Assembly (NCBI RefSeq): GCF_014695575.1
Contig: NZ_JACJOO010000076.1
Location: forward strand, 1 to 61,200
Length of the DNA stretch: 61,200 nt
Direction of reading: 5' to 3'
DNA from: Leptolyngbya sp. FACHB-8
GTDB lineage: Bacteria > Cyanobacteriota > Cyanobacteriia > Elainellales > Elainellaceae
Both the position numbers and the translations under genes were made by a program. The notes under the pieces were generated by a model. It saw only the letters and a list, made by a program, of their open reading frames with translations. It was not told where the DNA came from and did not search any database. Positions 46,384-54,696 of the stretch are shown in pieces (within the stretch, counting starts at the first letter, position 1; each line of letters begins with the position of its first letter).

Positions 46384-47547
46384 TTAGACTCTAGAACTGT
46401 CCACAGATATTCCAGTCGGAACCGATCCCTGCTCTGTTTCGGCTGAGAGGGACGATCCATTACCATTTTTTGCCTGATAGGTTTCTAGACGAGATTGAGG
46501 GCTAGATTGTTGCAGGAATTGGGTATATTGCCGATAAATAACCCGTTGCAGTGCAATAATGGCCGGATTAATCTCTACGTAGCGCCGCTTTGAGTTGCGG
46601 TTGTAGTTGACCTGCTCGCTTTCCATCATTTCCACATCCTGCATCAGGAAGGGCATGAAGAAACGCTCACGAATTAGAGGCATGAGCGGCTTGCGGATGG
46701 GGTTAACAAGCCATTGGGGAAAGGGCAACCGCAAGAACAGCATCGAGAAGGAGCGGGTTTCCTGGGGGCCAACAGGCAGGCGCATCAAGTAAAGCGAGGA
46801 AACGCCTTCCATGCTGCTGTGGTAATGGGGGTACTGGTAGTGAATGGACACCTGACGGGTCGTTACGCCACCATCTGTACTGAGACCCAGAACCTTCGTA
46901 ATCCAGCCCTTGTAGTAGACCCGATACTCTGCCTGAATTGAATCGTCCGACTCTTTCAACTTCAGCAGTTCAGGGTTGAACCAGCCCTGCAAGTTTTCGT
47001 GCAGATAGCCGTGGAACACGTCCATCGTGTTTTCATTGCAGATGGAGAAGTGTGCCTTGAAGTGACCCGGAATCGGAATCATGAAATAGTTTGGGTCGTC
47101 ATACTCGGGCACTTCGGGAAGCGATCGCTCCCTCGCCAATGCTGCATCTCCCGGAAACACCCAGATAATGCCGTAACGCTCTTTCACCGGGTAAACCTTA
47201 GCCTGAGCGCAGGGCAGCTTTTGGCCCTCAGGAAAATAGGGAATGTGGGCGCAGTTGCCGGTGGGGTCGAACTCCCAGCCATGATAGGGGCAAGTGAGGC
47301 GATCGCCCTTCACCTGACCCTTGTGCATTTCCACACCCTTGTGAGGGCAGGCATCCTCCATCGCATAAAGATGGCCAGAGACATCCCGATAGACAGCGAT
47401 TGGCTGTTGCCAAACCTTTACTGGAATAACCGCACCGGGCTTCAAATCTTCGGCCCAGCTTACCGGATACCAGTGGTTTGGGTTAATGCCCACCTCGCGT
47501 ACGGCGTTTTGGACAGTATGCCCCCGAAGTGTTGTTTCCAATTCCAT
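46384..47547 (-). CDS. Rieske non-heme iron oxygenase
   Basis: 387 aa. Rieske cluster ligands C67/H69 (CPHKG) and C86/H89 (CPYHGW). Mononuclear iron site D176, H179, H183 in NENTMDVFHGYLH. The C-terminal half contains hydrophobic stretches (RLPFPQWLVNPIRKPLMPLI) that may touch membrane lipid. Such enzymes hydroxylate, demethylate or desaturate hydrophobic substrates with ferredoxin electrons. It lies about 220 bases before the oxoamine synthase on the same strand. The 3' end overlaps a short + strand open frame without start signals. Confidence 0.9.
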   Translation of the reverse strand: MELETTLRGHTVQNAVREVGINPNHWYPVSWAEDLKPGAVIPVKVWQQPIAVYRDVSGHLYAMEDACPHKGVEMHKGQVKGDRLTCPYHGWEFDPTGNCAHIPYFPEGQKLPCAQAKVYPVKERYGIIWVFPGDAALARERSLPEVPEYDDPNYFMIPIPGHFKAHFSICNENTMDVFHGYLHENLQGWFNPELLKLKESDDSIQAEYRVYYKGWITKVLGLSTDGGVTTRQVSIHYQYPHYHSSMEGVSSLYLMRLPVGPQETRSFSMLFLRLPFPQWLVNPIRKPLMPLIRERFFMPFLMQDVEMMESEQVNYNRNSKRRYVEINPAIIALQRVIYRQYTQFLQQSSPQSRLETYQAKNGNGSSLSAETEQGSVPTGISVDSSRV

Positions 47548-47754
47548 TGAATATGGCCTTCCTCAGTCAGTGAGCTCAATGTTAAGCCTGTGATGGCGGC
47601 TCGATAAGAGTGAACGGATGAGAGTGTTTCGAAGTGTAAACACCCTTTAATGTAGCTTGTTGAAACGGAAATCCCTCAATTTCCTTGCAGGTAGGCAAAA
47701 AGACAGAAGTTTGACCAAACTACTCTTTCAGAATGTCTTCACTTTGACTAAACA

Positions 47755-48468
47755 CTATTTCAGAATGTCTTCAAAGTGTTTTTCCCAGGTGGCGTGGTTA
47801 CGGCGGGCTACCTGAACGATAGGGGACACGCCAATCATGAAGTTGACTAACCCATTTACCAGGGAGAGAGGAAAGCGCAAAGGGCGTGCAATATCAAGAA
47901 ACAGCACAGCGCGATATTCGTCCGTGTCGTTCCATACTTCGTGATAGAAAGTGTCGTCAAAAATCAGGCTTTTCCCTTCCTCCCAATGGGCGAATTGATC
48001 AGCCACACGAATGCGACAGGCTTCTTTCTTTTCGGGAACCTTCAAACCCAGGTGATAGCGAATGAGACCCTTGTGCTTGCCCCGGTGTTCCGGAATGTGC
48101 TTGCCAGGAGCCAGAATGGAGAAAAACGCTACCTTCAGACCGGGAACTTTTTTGAGGAGTTTGACGGTTTCGGGGCAGCGATCGCAATTGGCCTTGGACT
48201 TGAATCCAAAGGCCCAGAAAAAGTAAGTCTTCCAGAGATTGTCGCCAGCAATTCGCACCTGACGGGGAGAAATGTCGTGGAAGTTGGGCAGATCATCGAC
48301 ATTCAGCATGACCTGGTCGAGTTCTTCCCGAATCACTTTCCAGTTTGCCTCCAACTCATAGCTGAAGGGAAACTGCTCATTCGTGAAGAACACTGAATCT
48401 CCCACCTTTGAATAAGCGGGAACCATGCTCTCCAATTTTTGCGCCACGGACGCAAGCCAACCTTTCAT
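47755..48468 (-). CDS. Aspartyl/asparaginyl beta-hydroxylase-domain protein (LpxO-like)
   Basis: 237 aa from the ATG at 48468 (GAGG about 6 bases upstream); the frame is open from 48522. HIPEHRGKHKGLIRYHLGL and FDDTFYHEVWNDTDEYRAVLFLDI give the HxD-like and distal His of a 2-oxoglutarate/Fe(II) oxygenase, with the R for oxoglutarate. The LpxO branch hydroxylates acyl chains of lipid A. A hydrophobic C-terminal helix (PLSLVNGLVNFMIGV) suggests membrane contact. It probably works in series with the Rieske enzyme and oxoamine synthase downstream. Confidence 0.85.
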   Translation of the reverse strand: MKGWLASVAQKLESMVPAYSKVGDSVFFTNEQFPFSYELEANWKVIREELDQVMLNVDDLPNFHDISPRQVRIAGDNLWKTYFFWAFGFKSKANCDRCPETVKLLKKVPGLKVAFFSILAPGKHIPEHRGKHKGLIRYHLGLKVPEKKEACRIRVADQFAHWEEGKSLIFDDTFYHEVWNDTDEYRAVLFLDIARPLRFPLSLVNGLVNFMIGVSPIVQVARRNHATWEKHFEDILK

Positions 48469-48861
48469 GCCAAGCCTCAATGATATGCCACACGAAAACA
48501 GGTTACAGGGTGGCAGGCGCAAGCGTGGGGGGTTGGGGTGACAGATACGGGGATTGTCCTAGTCAGGGGGATGGGTGGGGCGTGGATAGGTCGATACGAG
48601 GATGAGTGCATGGGCAGGTGAGCCAGAGATGGGCAAGTAGGGGGGAAGTGAGTGAGGGAAAAAGTTTTGCTTAAGGAATGGCGTTATTTATGCTGGGAGG
48701 GATTGTATGTCTATTGTGTGTAGTTGAGGTCAGCACGAGAAATGAAACTCGTGGGTAAGTTTCTCGGCTGCCACATTCCTCCAACGGCCATACTCGGCCA
48801 ATAAACTTTGGCAGGCCCAAATCCAGATCGTTCCACCCACTCATCGACTCATTCACTCCTC
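48469..48861. other. G-rich spacer between divergent genes
   Basis: 48526-48581 carries many G-runs on the + strand (GGGGGG, GGGG, GGGG, GGGGG, GGG, GGGG), and 48614-48662 is almost all purine. It could form a G-quadruplex in the promoter region of the hydroxylase gene. No gene is seen. The promoters of the hydroxylase gene (-) and DUF218 gene (+) should be here. Confidence 0.5.
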
Positions 48862-49659
48862 ATGTTCCTCTACCTCTCTAAACTCCTCCCACTCTTCATT
48901 TACCCGGTTGGTCTGAGTTGCCTGTTACTGACAGTGGCCTTGTTTCGGCTCTGGAAGCATCCGGGGCAGGCAGCAGTTTGTATTAGCGTAGCGCTGGCGT
49001 TATTGCTAGTGGCGGGAAATGGGCGAGTGGCAACGCGACTGGTGAAGTCGTTGGAGTGGCAGAATTTGCCGCTCGAATCCGTGCCTCAGGCAGAGGCGAT
49101 CGTCGTGTTGGGTGGGGCATTGAAACCGCAGATGCCACCCCGGCCCTGGTTTGACTTGTCAGAGGCGAGCGATCGCATCCTCCACAGCGCCAGGCTCTAC
49201 AAGGCAGGAAAAGCACCGCTGATCATTTTTAGCGGGGGACATATCGATTGGAGTGGGAAAGGGCCGCAAGTCTCAGAGTCGGAGGATATGGCAACCCTGG
49301 CCGAGGCTCTGAATGTACCCGCTGAAGCTATCCTGCAAGACCCAACTTCGCTCAATACTTATGAGAATGCAGTGAATGTGAAAAAGATTTTGCAAGAGAA
49401 GGGGATTAATCGGGTGTTGCTCGTGACCTCAGCCATGCATATGCCGCGATCGCTTAAAATCTTCCAAAAACAAGGCATTGAGGTCATCCCTGCCCCAACG
49501 GATTTTCTCGTGTCTGAACGAGAGTTGTGGGACCTTAGCAACAGTCCTCAATCAGCCGTGCTGAGTATTTTGCCAGATGCAGAACGCGTACAGCAAACGA
49601 CGCGGGTTCTGAAGGAGTATATCGGCATGCTGATTTACCGCCTGAAGGGATGGCTGTAA
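48862..49659 (+). CDS. DUF218/YdcF-like membrane protein
   Basis: 265 aa from the ATG at 48862. Two membrane segments (about 5-27 and 36-56) precede a DUF218 domain: AIVVLGGALK, DRILHSARLYKAGKAPLIIFSGG, LNTYENAVN and LLVTSAMHMPRS. This layout is that of ElyC/SanA-like proteins, which act in envelope (peptidoglycan or lipid carrier) metabolism. A palindrome follows. Confidence 0.88.
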   Translation: MFLYLSKLLPLFIYPVGLSCLLLTVALFRLWKHPGQAAVCISVALALLLVAGNGRVATRLVKSLEWQNLPLESVPQAEAIVVLGGALKPQMPPRPWFDLSEASDRILHSARLYKAGKAPLIIFSGGHIDWSGKGPQVSESEDMATLAEALNVPAEAILQDPTSLNTYENAVNVKKILQEKGINRVLLVTSAMHMPRSLKIFQKQGIEVIPAPTDFLVSERELWDLSNSPQSAVLSILPDAERVQQTTRVLKEYIGMLIYRLKGWL

Positions 49660-49701
49660 TACTTCCGCAATTTGGATTGTCGTTTTGAACTGACTTTGTA
49701 A

Positions 49702-49759
49702 GCTGAAACCTTTAGCGTAGGGTCATTGCATGCAATGACCCTACGTCAAAGGTTTCAGC
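49702..49759. terminator. 29-bp palindrome centred on TTGCATGCAA
   Basis: Arms 49702-49730 and 49731-49759 pair with only two mismatched positions. Outer AAACCTTT and centre are like the 44743-44784 palindrome. It follows the DUF218 gene. Confidence 0.75.
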
Positions 49760-49818
49760 CCAACACGATACTTGAAGGATCGTTGTAAGATCGGCATCAG
49801 ACCCGATCGGCAGGTTTC

Positions 49819-50049
49819 ATGGCCCACGATTCCATTTTCCACCGCGAGATCGTTCCACTGCCTCCAGAAGCGGAGGATGTGTTTGCAACCTATGAGGTTG
49901 CCCACGAGTTTTACGAGGAAGTGCAGTACCGGGAAGATTTGGATGCCTACTGTGCCTGGTATTACCAGGTTGCGGAGCAGCATCGTCAGGAATTATCTGC
50001 GATGCAGAAGGACATCAACATTCTGGGATGGTTTTATGGCCGCCAGTGA
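49819..50049 (+). CDS. Small conserved hypothetical protein, 76 aa
   Basis: An acidic, helical protein (MAHDSIFHREIVPLPPEAEDVF, EVAHEFYEEVQYREDLDAYCAWY, SAMQKDINILGWFYGR). The style resembles small proteins found widely in cyanobacteria, but no name can be given. The stop codon TGA overlaps the first base of a B-like left end (AACCTCAG at 50049). Confidence 0.7.
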   Translation: MAHDSIFHREIVPLPPEAEDVFATYEVAHEFYEEVQYREDLDAYCAWYYQVAEQHRQELSAMQKDINILGWFYGRQ

Positions 50050-50163
50050 ACCTCAGGCGTTGCTGGGAGTGTGAAATTGGCACGGAAAGCATAAATCTTC
50101 CGTGCCAATTTCACACTTTCTAGCATGTTTTGAGGGCCACGCATTGCTGCGCAGCCCTCAAAA
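50049..50163. mobile_element. Degenerate family B element
   Basis: AACCTCAG (50049-50056) matches the B left end. A perfect 20-bp hairpin follows (50068-50087/50098-50117, GTGTGAAATTGGCACGG core) and a B-like hairpin TTTTGAGGGC/GCCCTCAAAA (50128-50137/50154-50163). The right end is not recognisable. Confidence 0.55.
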
Positions 50164-50224
50164 GGGAATTGGAAATTTACGAACCCCGGGTGGTCGTGAC
50201 AACGTAAACGACCAACGGTTTCAA

Positions 50225-50449
50225 TTATTCAATCGTTTCTAGCTCATCTTCCCGCAGGTGGGCTTTGAACTTTTTGGAAAACTTCACCAGAACTGGAAAG
50301 TTGGCACTAATGGGCTTCCCTTCCCACTCCTTGACCAAATCAGCGACCTCGCCTTCCTGACCTTGCAGATCAAAGGCTTGGTTGCGGTGTTCGGGGTGAT
50401 GGTAAACCACAACGGATTCTTTAACACGAACGCGATCGCCAGCTTTCAT
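50225..50449 (-). CDS. ftrV: Ferredoxin-thioredoxin reductase, variable (alpha) chain
   Basis: 74 aa from ATG 50449 (MKAGDRVRVKESVVVYHHPE), the usual N-terminus; the frame extends to 50464, where AGGAG lies only one base from the ATG. EVADLVKEWEGKPISANFPVLVKF and FKAHLREDELE are diagnostic SH3-like segments of FtrV. It supports the catalytic Fe-S chain (FtrC), which is not in this window, in passing electrons from ferredoxin to thioredoxin. Confidence 0.95.
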   Translation of the reverse strand: MKAGDRVRVKESVVVYHHPEHRNQAFDLQGQEGEVADLVKEWEGKPISANFPVLVKFSKKFKAHLREDELETIE

Positions 50450-50566
50450 AGGGTTCGACAACATACTCCTGGGTGGCTTGCCGGGGCAAAATCACCAACG
50501 CTGAAAACAGAACACTAATTATCTTTGCACAGCTTGGTATTCCTGCAGACAGATGAGCTAAAACTT

Positions 50567-50698
50567 CAGCAATTCTCATTTTGAAATCAGGCCCGAAAAC
50601 CGCGCGCCAAAGGGGCGCGGTTTTCGGGCATCAAAGCCAAGAGTTCACGCCCGTAGGGCGTGAACTCTTGGCTTTGATGCCCATACTGAGAATTGCTG
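50567..50698. mobile_element. Family A element (132 bp) with perfect 9-bp target duplication
   Basis: Ends CAGCAATTCTCA and TGAGAATTGCTG. CTAAAACTT occurs at 50558-50566 and 50699-50707, the cleanest 9-bp target duplication of the family. Inner hairpins as in 37579-37710, but the loop of the second hairpin reads GTA where the others read TAC. Confidence 0.9.
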
Positions 50699-50729
50699 CT
50701 AAAACTTCCTTGCCCTATCGTCCTAAATC

Positions 50730-50830
50730 AACCTGAGTTTCGGTTAAGGCTGTTTTCGAGTACCGCGCAATGTCTGGCACTCGAAAATGCCCATTTTGGC
50801 GGGCGCTTTAGCTTATCCCAAACTGAGGTT
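50730..50830. mobile_element. Family B element, internally shortened (101 bp)
   Basis: Ends AACCTGAGTTTCGGTTAAG and CTTATCCCAAACTGAGGTT, inverted orientation. First hairpin (TGTTTTCGAGTACC.../...GGCACTCGAAAATG) is imperfect; the second is cut to one arm. Flanks AATC and AAGT do not match, so it is old. It lies 22 bases from the neighbouring A element's target repeat. Confidence 0.75.
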
Positions 50831-50920
50831 AAGTTAACCCTTTGGCTGGCAAACACAAGGAAGACAGCGACAGAACTGCTCGTCGCGCATCAACAATGGC
50901 ATCGCTATGATGGGTGTCGC

Positions 50921-52855
50921 CTATTGTTCAGGTGTGGTCTCCTCGGGGGCAGGGTACCGCTGCCAGAAGCGGTTGAAGCTCTCAGGACTGAGCAACTGCC
51001 ACACAATTGTGCTTCCTACCCCTACCACTAGCATGGCTAGCAACAAAGTGAGAACCTGCATCCAGTAGTTGGATTTGCCGGGCGTAGGAGTTTTTGGAAT
51101 CTCAGCCTGGCGGGGGGCTTCGGCGGTGTCGTAAAGCAGGGCTCGGGCTGACTCAGAGAGCTCAGTTTCTGTGGGCTCAGCGGTTTTTTCTTCTGCTACT
51201 ACGCGGCTTGGATCGAAGAGTCTGGGCTGCTCTGGAGTGACCTGGCAGTGCATCAGCACAACTGAGACATTGTCATGGCCGCTCTTCTCGTTTGCTAAAT
51301 CGACCCAGCGTTGTGCAATCTCATCCAAGGTGGCTCTGTCCTTAAAGAGCGGTTGGAAGACGGTTTCCCAATACTGCTCTACCCGATCTTTATCGCTTAA
51401 ACCATCTGAGCAAAGTAACAGCACCCCATCCTCTTCCAGAATGAACCGCTGCAGCGTGGGGTAGATGTAGTCCCCAACGCGGGTTCCTACAGCCTGGGTC
51501 AGTACGCCCCCATCCATACGACGGAGGGCTTCTCGGTGCAGGTTGCGGCCATTGCGTACCTCCCGGACGGCGACATCATCATCAACGGTGAGCAAATGGC
51601 AGTAGCGAGGGGTGATCCAGTAGGCACGGCTATCACCCAGGTGACCCAGGTAAAGCTCATGGCTATTGCCCTGGCCGTCTTCAGTCTGAAGCATTTGGGG
51701 AAGTTGGAGTGCCATCACCAGCGTGGTGCCCATGCGATCGCGCGCTTCCCGTTCCTGCTCATCGTTTTGATTGGCAATTAAGTTATTGGCAATACGAATC
51801 AGGGCCTCCAATTGCTCAGCTACGACCTGGGGAGAGGAAAGCTCCGTTTGCTCAGAAATTTCGTTCAGCAGAGCTCGAAGCTGAATTTGTAGCGATCGCA
51901 CGGCCATCTGGCTGGCCACTTCCCCACCCGCATGACCACCTACGCCATCACAGACAATGGCCAAATGAGAGGCGAGGGCATCTGACTCGGACGAGCTGCG
52001 GGCGTTGGGATGGGGATAACAATAGTCTTCGTTGAGGCTGCGGCGAGGGCCTGTGGAGGTAGCCGAAGCAATATTTAAGCGCAGAGGCAGAGTCGCTGCC
52101 CGTTCCAGTAGGAGTTGGTTGAGTTGTAGGGCGATCGCCTGAATTTTCTCTGGGGGGGCATTGATCTCTACGGCCTGCATCGCCTCGCTGATTTGCTGTA
52201 GAGGCTGCTGGATGGTCTCTCGATAGCCAGTCGCCCAGGACTGCCAGAGGGCAGCCAGATCACCGAGTTGGGGTGGGGCTGTCTCTTCGTTATCCAGATA
52301 GAGGGCTCGGAGCCGCACTCGCCACCCTTCAATGCGAATGTTGTCCGGAATCAGCAGGCTGGTAGCAACCCCCAATTCCTTCAACGGCACCCATAAATCG
52401 AGTAATTGCCAGAGCCAGTAGACCTGCCGTACCGCCGTTGCCGTGGGTAGGAGTGAGGCGATCGCCGGAAACAACTTTCCCGACGAATCAATGGGGGCAT
52501 TTTCTAACAGCAACACTCCTGTTGATTCCCATACCGTGAAGCTGTAAATGGTGGGAGTGTGTAGTCGGTAGGCAAATAATTTGAGGTAAGCCAGTAAGTT
52601 CTCTGGAATTTCTTCTGGAGCTTCTGGCGGACGGTTGGGGCGGGTATCCAACCAGATTTGTGGGGCTATGACGCGATAGCGATCGCCGACCACGGTTCCG
52701 GGTGCAATCTTTTCAATGCCGTTACCAATAGCCCACAGGTAACGGTAGGTCAGCGGGGTCTTGCATCGCTGGCACAGCCGTTGCCCCAAGGGCGTATCCT
52801 CGGATAAGCAATCCGGATTTGGGCATTGCATTTGAGAAAGCGTGGGGGTCTGCAT
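50921..52855 (-). CDS. PP2C-type Ser/Thr phosphatase with zinc ribbon, degenerate kinase-like part and C-terminal TM
   Basis: 644 aa. Residues 11-32 are a Zn ribbon (CPNPDC...CQRC). About 45-240 resembles a kinase-like lobe (GTVVGDRYRV) lacking catalytic loop residues. The PP2C domain (about 262-550) keeps all metal motifs: RRSLNEDY, CDGVGGHAGGE, LGDSRAYW, SDGLSD and GHDNVSVVLM. A single TM (about 598-620) lies near the end. It dephosphorylates proteins at the membrane; the front part may be a ligand sensor or pseudokinase. Monocistronic. Confidence 0.9.
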   Translation of the reverse strand: MQTPTLSQMQCPNPDCLSEDTPLGQRLCQRCKTPLTYRYLWAIGNGIEKIAPGTVVGDRYRVIAPQIWLDTRPNRPPEAPEEIPENLLAYLKLFAYRLHTPTIYSFTVWESTGVLLLENAPIDSSGKLFPAIASLLPTATAVRQVYWLWQLLDLWVPLKELGVATSLLIPDNIRIEGWRVRLRALYLDNEETAPPQLGDLAALWQSWATGYRETIQQPLQQISEAMQAVEINAPPEKIQAIALQLNQLLLERAATLPLRLNIASATSTGPRRSLNEDYCYPHPNARSSSESDALASHLAIVCDGVGGHAGGEVASQMAVRSLQIQLRALLNEISEQTELSSPQVVAEQLEALIRIANNLIANQNDEQEREARDRMGTTLVMALQLPQMLQTEDGQGNSHELYLGHLGDSRAYWITPRYCHLLTVDDDVAVREVRNGRNLHREALRRMDGGVLTQAVGTRVGDYIYPTLQRFILEEDGVLLLCSDGLSDKDRVEQYWETVFQPLFKDRATLDEIAQRWVDLANEKSGHDNVSVVLMHCQVTPEQPRLFDPSRVVAEEKTAEPTETELSESARALLYDTAEAPRQAEIPKTPTPGKSNYWMQVLTLLLAMLVVGVGSTIVWQLLSPESFNRFWQRYPAPEETTPEQ

Positions 52856-53210
52856 AGGCGATCGCGTTAGCGGTAGCGTACTAAAAAAATAATTCTTGTC
52901 AGGTGCTACTAAATGTAGAGCAGTATAGCGAATTGCTTTTGAAATGAAACCCTTTTAAGGGGAACTAGCTTTATCGTGCTGCATCACAACCCTGCATTTT
53001 ATATTCGCCAAAGTTCAACGTTTCCCGAAATAAAAAGGCAAAAAGTTGTAGTACTCGTTGAAGGGATACTACCGCCTCCCTCGGCACGCTGCAACTCTGA
53101 AGATAAGGTGATAGCGCCGAGGAGCTACCCAAATCCTGGGCTAGATTGAGAAGCAACACGGTACTGTCTATCGCGATGGAAACCTTGATGGTTCGGTACA
53201 CAAAAATTCC
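52856..53210. other. Spacer between PP2C and NfeD genes
   Basis: No gene supported: a minus-strand frame at 52971-53201 has no ribosome site or family match. A HIP1 octamer lies at 52859. No long palindrome. Divergent promoters expected. Confidence 0.4.
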
Positions 53211-53636
53211 ATGAGTTCCACGACGATCTGGTTGTTAACAGGGCTTGCCCTGTGCATGTTTGAGGCTGTGCTGCCCACCGCCTTCGTGACATTAACCCTG
53301 GGGATAAGTGCGATTCTGGTCGGTCTGCTGGCGCTGGTCATTCCCAATACGGGAATACAGATTGCTCTGTGGATGGTGTTTTCATTCGTGCTGGTGATTG
53401 CATCTCGCCGGTTTCTGCCCGTGAAGCCATCCAACGTGCTAGAAGACTCCCGTGAAGCTACCACCCTGACCGAAATTTTACCCGGGAAAACGGGTCGTGT
53501 TCTGTATGAAGGCAACTCCTGGCAGGCGTTGCTGGATGCCGACCGGGCGATCGCCCCCAACCAGCCCGTGGTTGTGGTTGGTCGTCGGGGTACAACCCTC
53601 CTGATTGTGCCGTTGCATGAGCTTGACCAGCACTGA
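53211..53636 (+). CDS. NfeD-like membrane protein
   Basis: 141 aa. Two to three hydrophobic segments (about 6-24, 28-47, 51-66) and a C-terminal OB-fold (about 80-138; PGKTGRVLYEGNSWQALLD, VVVVGRRGTTLLIV). This is the NfeD family, whose members pair with SPFH/band-7 proteins. The paraslipin gene follows 68 bases downstream, and the two probably form a membrane-microdomain complex. Confidence 0.9.
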   Translation: MSSTTIWLLTGLALCMFEAVLPTAFVTLTLGISAILVGLLALVIPNTGIQIALWMVFSFVLVIASRRFLPVKPSNVLEDSREATTLTEILPGKTGRVLYEGNSWQALLDADRAIAPNQPVVVVGRRGTTLLIVPLHELDQH

Positions 53637-53703
53637 GGGCACCCTACCATTATTCCTTCCTGATTAATCGAAACATTCGCTCTTCACTGGAGATTTGGAG
53701 TTT

Positions 53704-54654
53704 ATGGACGGACTTTTAGCATTGATTTTGGCGGCCTGTGGCATTGCGGGGCTATCCAGCTCGGTCAAAATTATCAACCAGGGAAATGAAGCTCTGGTAG
53801 AGCGTCTGGGGAGCTATAACAAAAAGCTGAAACCCGGTCTCAACTTTGTGATGCCCTTTGTGGATAACGTGGCCTACCGGGAAACCATCCGGGAAAAGGT
53901 GTTGGATATTCCGCCTCAGCCCAGCATTACGAAAGACAACGTGTCGATCACCGTGGATGCCGTTGTGTATTGGCGCATTGTTGACATGGAGAAGGCCTAC
54001 TACAAGGTGCAAAACCTGCATGCCGCGATGGTGAACCTGGTGTTAACCCAGATTCGGGCTGAAATGGGCAAGTTGGAGCTGGATGAGACGTTTACGGCGC
54101 GATCGCAAATCAACGAAACCCTTTTGCATGAACTGGATGTGGCCACTGACCCTTGGGGCGTCAAAGTCACCCGGGTGGAATTGCGGGACATTGTTCCTTC
54201 CAAAGCGGTACAGGAGTCGATGGAACTGCAAATGTCTGCAGAGCGCCGCAAGCGGGCTGCTATCTTAACCTCTGAAGGGGAACGGGAAGCCGCCGTCAAC
54301 TCTGCCCGAGGGAAGGCGGAAGCTCAGGTGCTGGAAGCGGAAGCTTCCCAGAAGGCAACCATTTTGGCGGCGGAAGCAGATCAGAAGGCCCGAATTCTTC
54401 AGGCCCAGGCGGAGCGTCAGAGCCAGGTGCTAAAGGCCCAGGCGACAGCCGAAGCGGTCAACATTATTACTCAGGCTCTTAAGCATGACCCCCGAGCCGC
54501 AGAAGCGGGTCAAGTTTTCCTGGCCCTGGGTTATCTCAACACCACCAGCGAAATTGGCCGCAGCAACAGTAGCAAGGTTATGTTTATGGATCCAGCCAGC
54601 ATTCCAGCGGCGTTGCAGGGCATGTTGTCGCTGGTAGATGAGAAGAAGGGTTAG
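53704..54654 (+). CDS. SPFH/band 7 protein, paraslipin-like
   Basis: 316 aa from the ATG at 53704, with GGAG 4-8 bases upstream; a TTG at 53695 is the alternative. N-terminal hydrophobic anchor (about 4-20), then [16 protein letters not shown], the SPFH core [15 protein letters not shown], and a long Ala/Glu/Gln coiled coil (about 180-265, [20 protein letters not shown]...). It ends in the PHB signature [16 protein letters not shown]. It organises membrane microdomains together with the NfeD protein encoded upstream; related to Synechocystis Slr1128. Confidence 0.93.
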   Translation: MDGLLALILAACGIAGLSSSVKIINQGNEALVERLGSYNKKLKPGLNFVMPFVDNVAYRETIREKVLDIPPQPSITKDNVSITVDAVVYWRIVDMEKAYYKVQNLHAAMVNLVLTQIRAEMGKLELDETFTARSQINETLLHELDVATDPWGVKVTRVELRDIVPSKAVQESMELQMSAERRKRAAILTSEGEREAAVNSARGKAEAQVLEAEASQKATILAAEADQKARILQAQAERQSQVLKAQATAEAVNIITQALKHDPRAAEAGQVFLALGYLNTTSEIGRSNSSKVMFMDPASIPAALQGMLSLVDEKKG

Positions 54655-54696
54655 GGCATGAAGATGTGCTGCATTTCGCGTGGCACATCTTCCTGT

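Noticed and set aside
46246-46389. Plus-strand frame ending VPNEIVKKALHTLPEVVFSYHRS
   Set aside because: No start codon with a ribosome site and it runs into the end of the Rieske gene. It may be a fragment but I cannot support a gene.
44869-48468. Saxitoxin-type toxin cluster
   Set aside because: An oxoamine synthase and Rieske oxygenase also occur there, but no polyketide synthase, amidinotransferase or other sxt-like gene is present.
52971-53201. 76-codon minus-strand frame before the NfeD gene
   Set aside because: No ribosome site, no recognisable family; lies in the likely promoter region.
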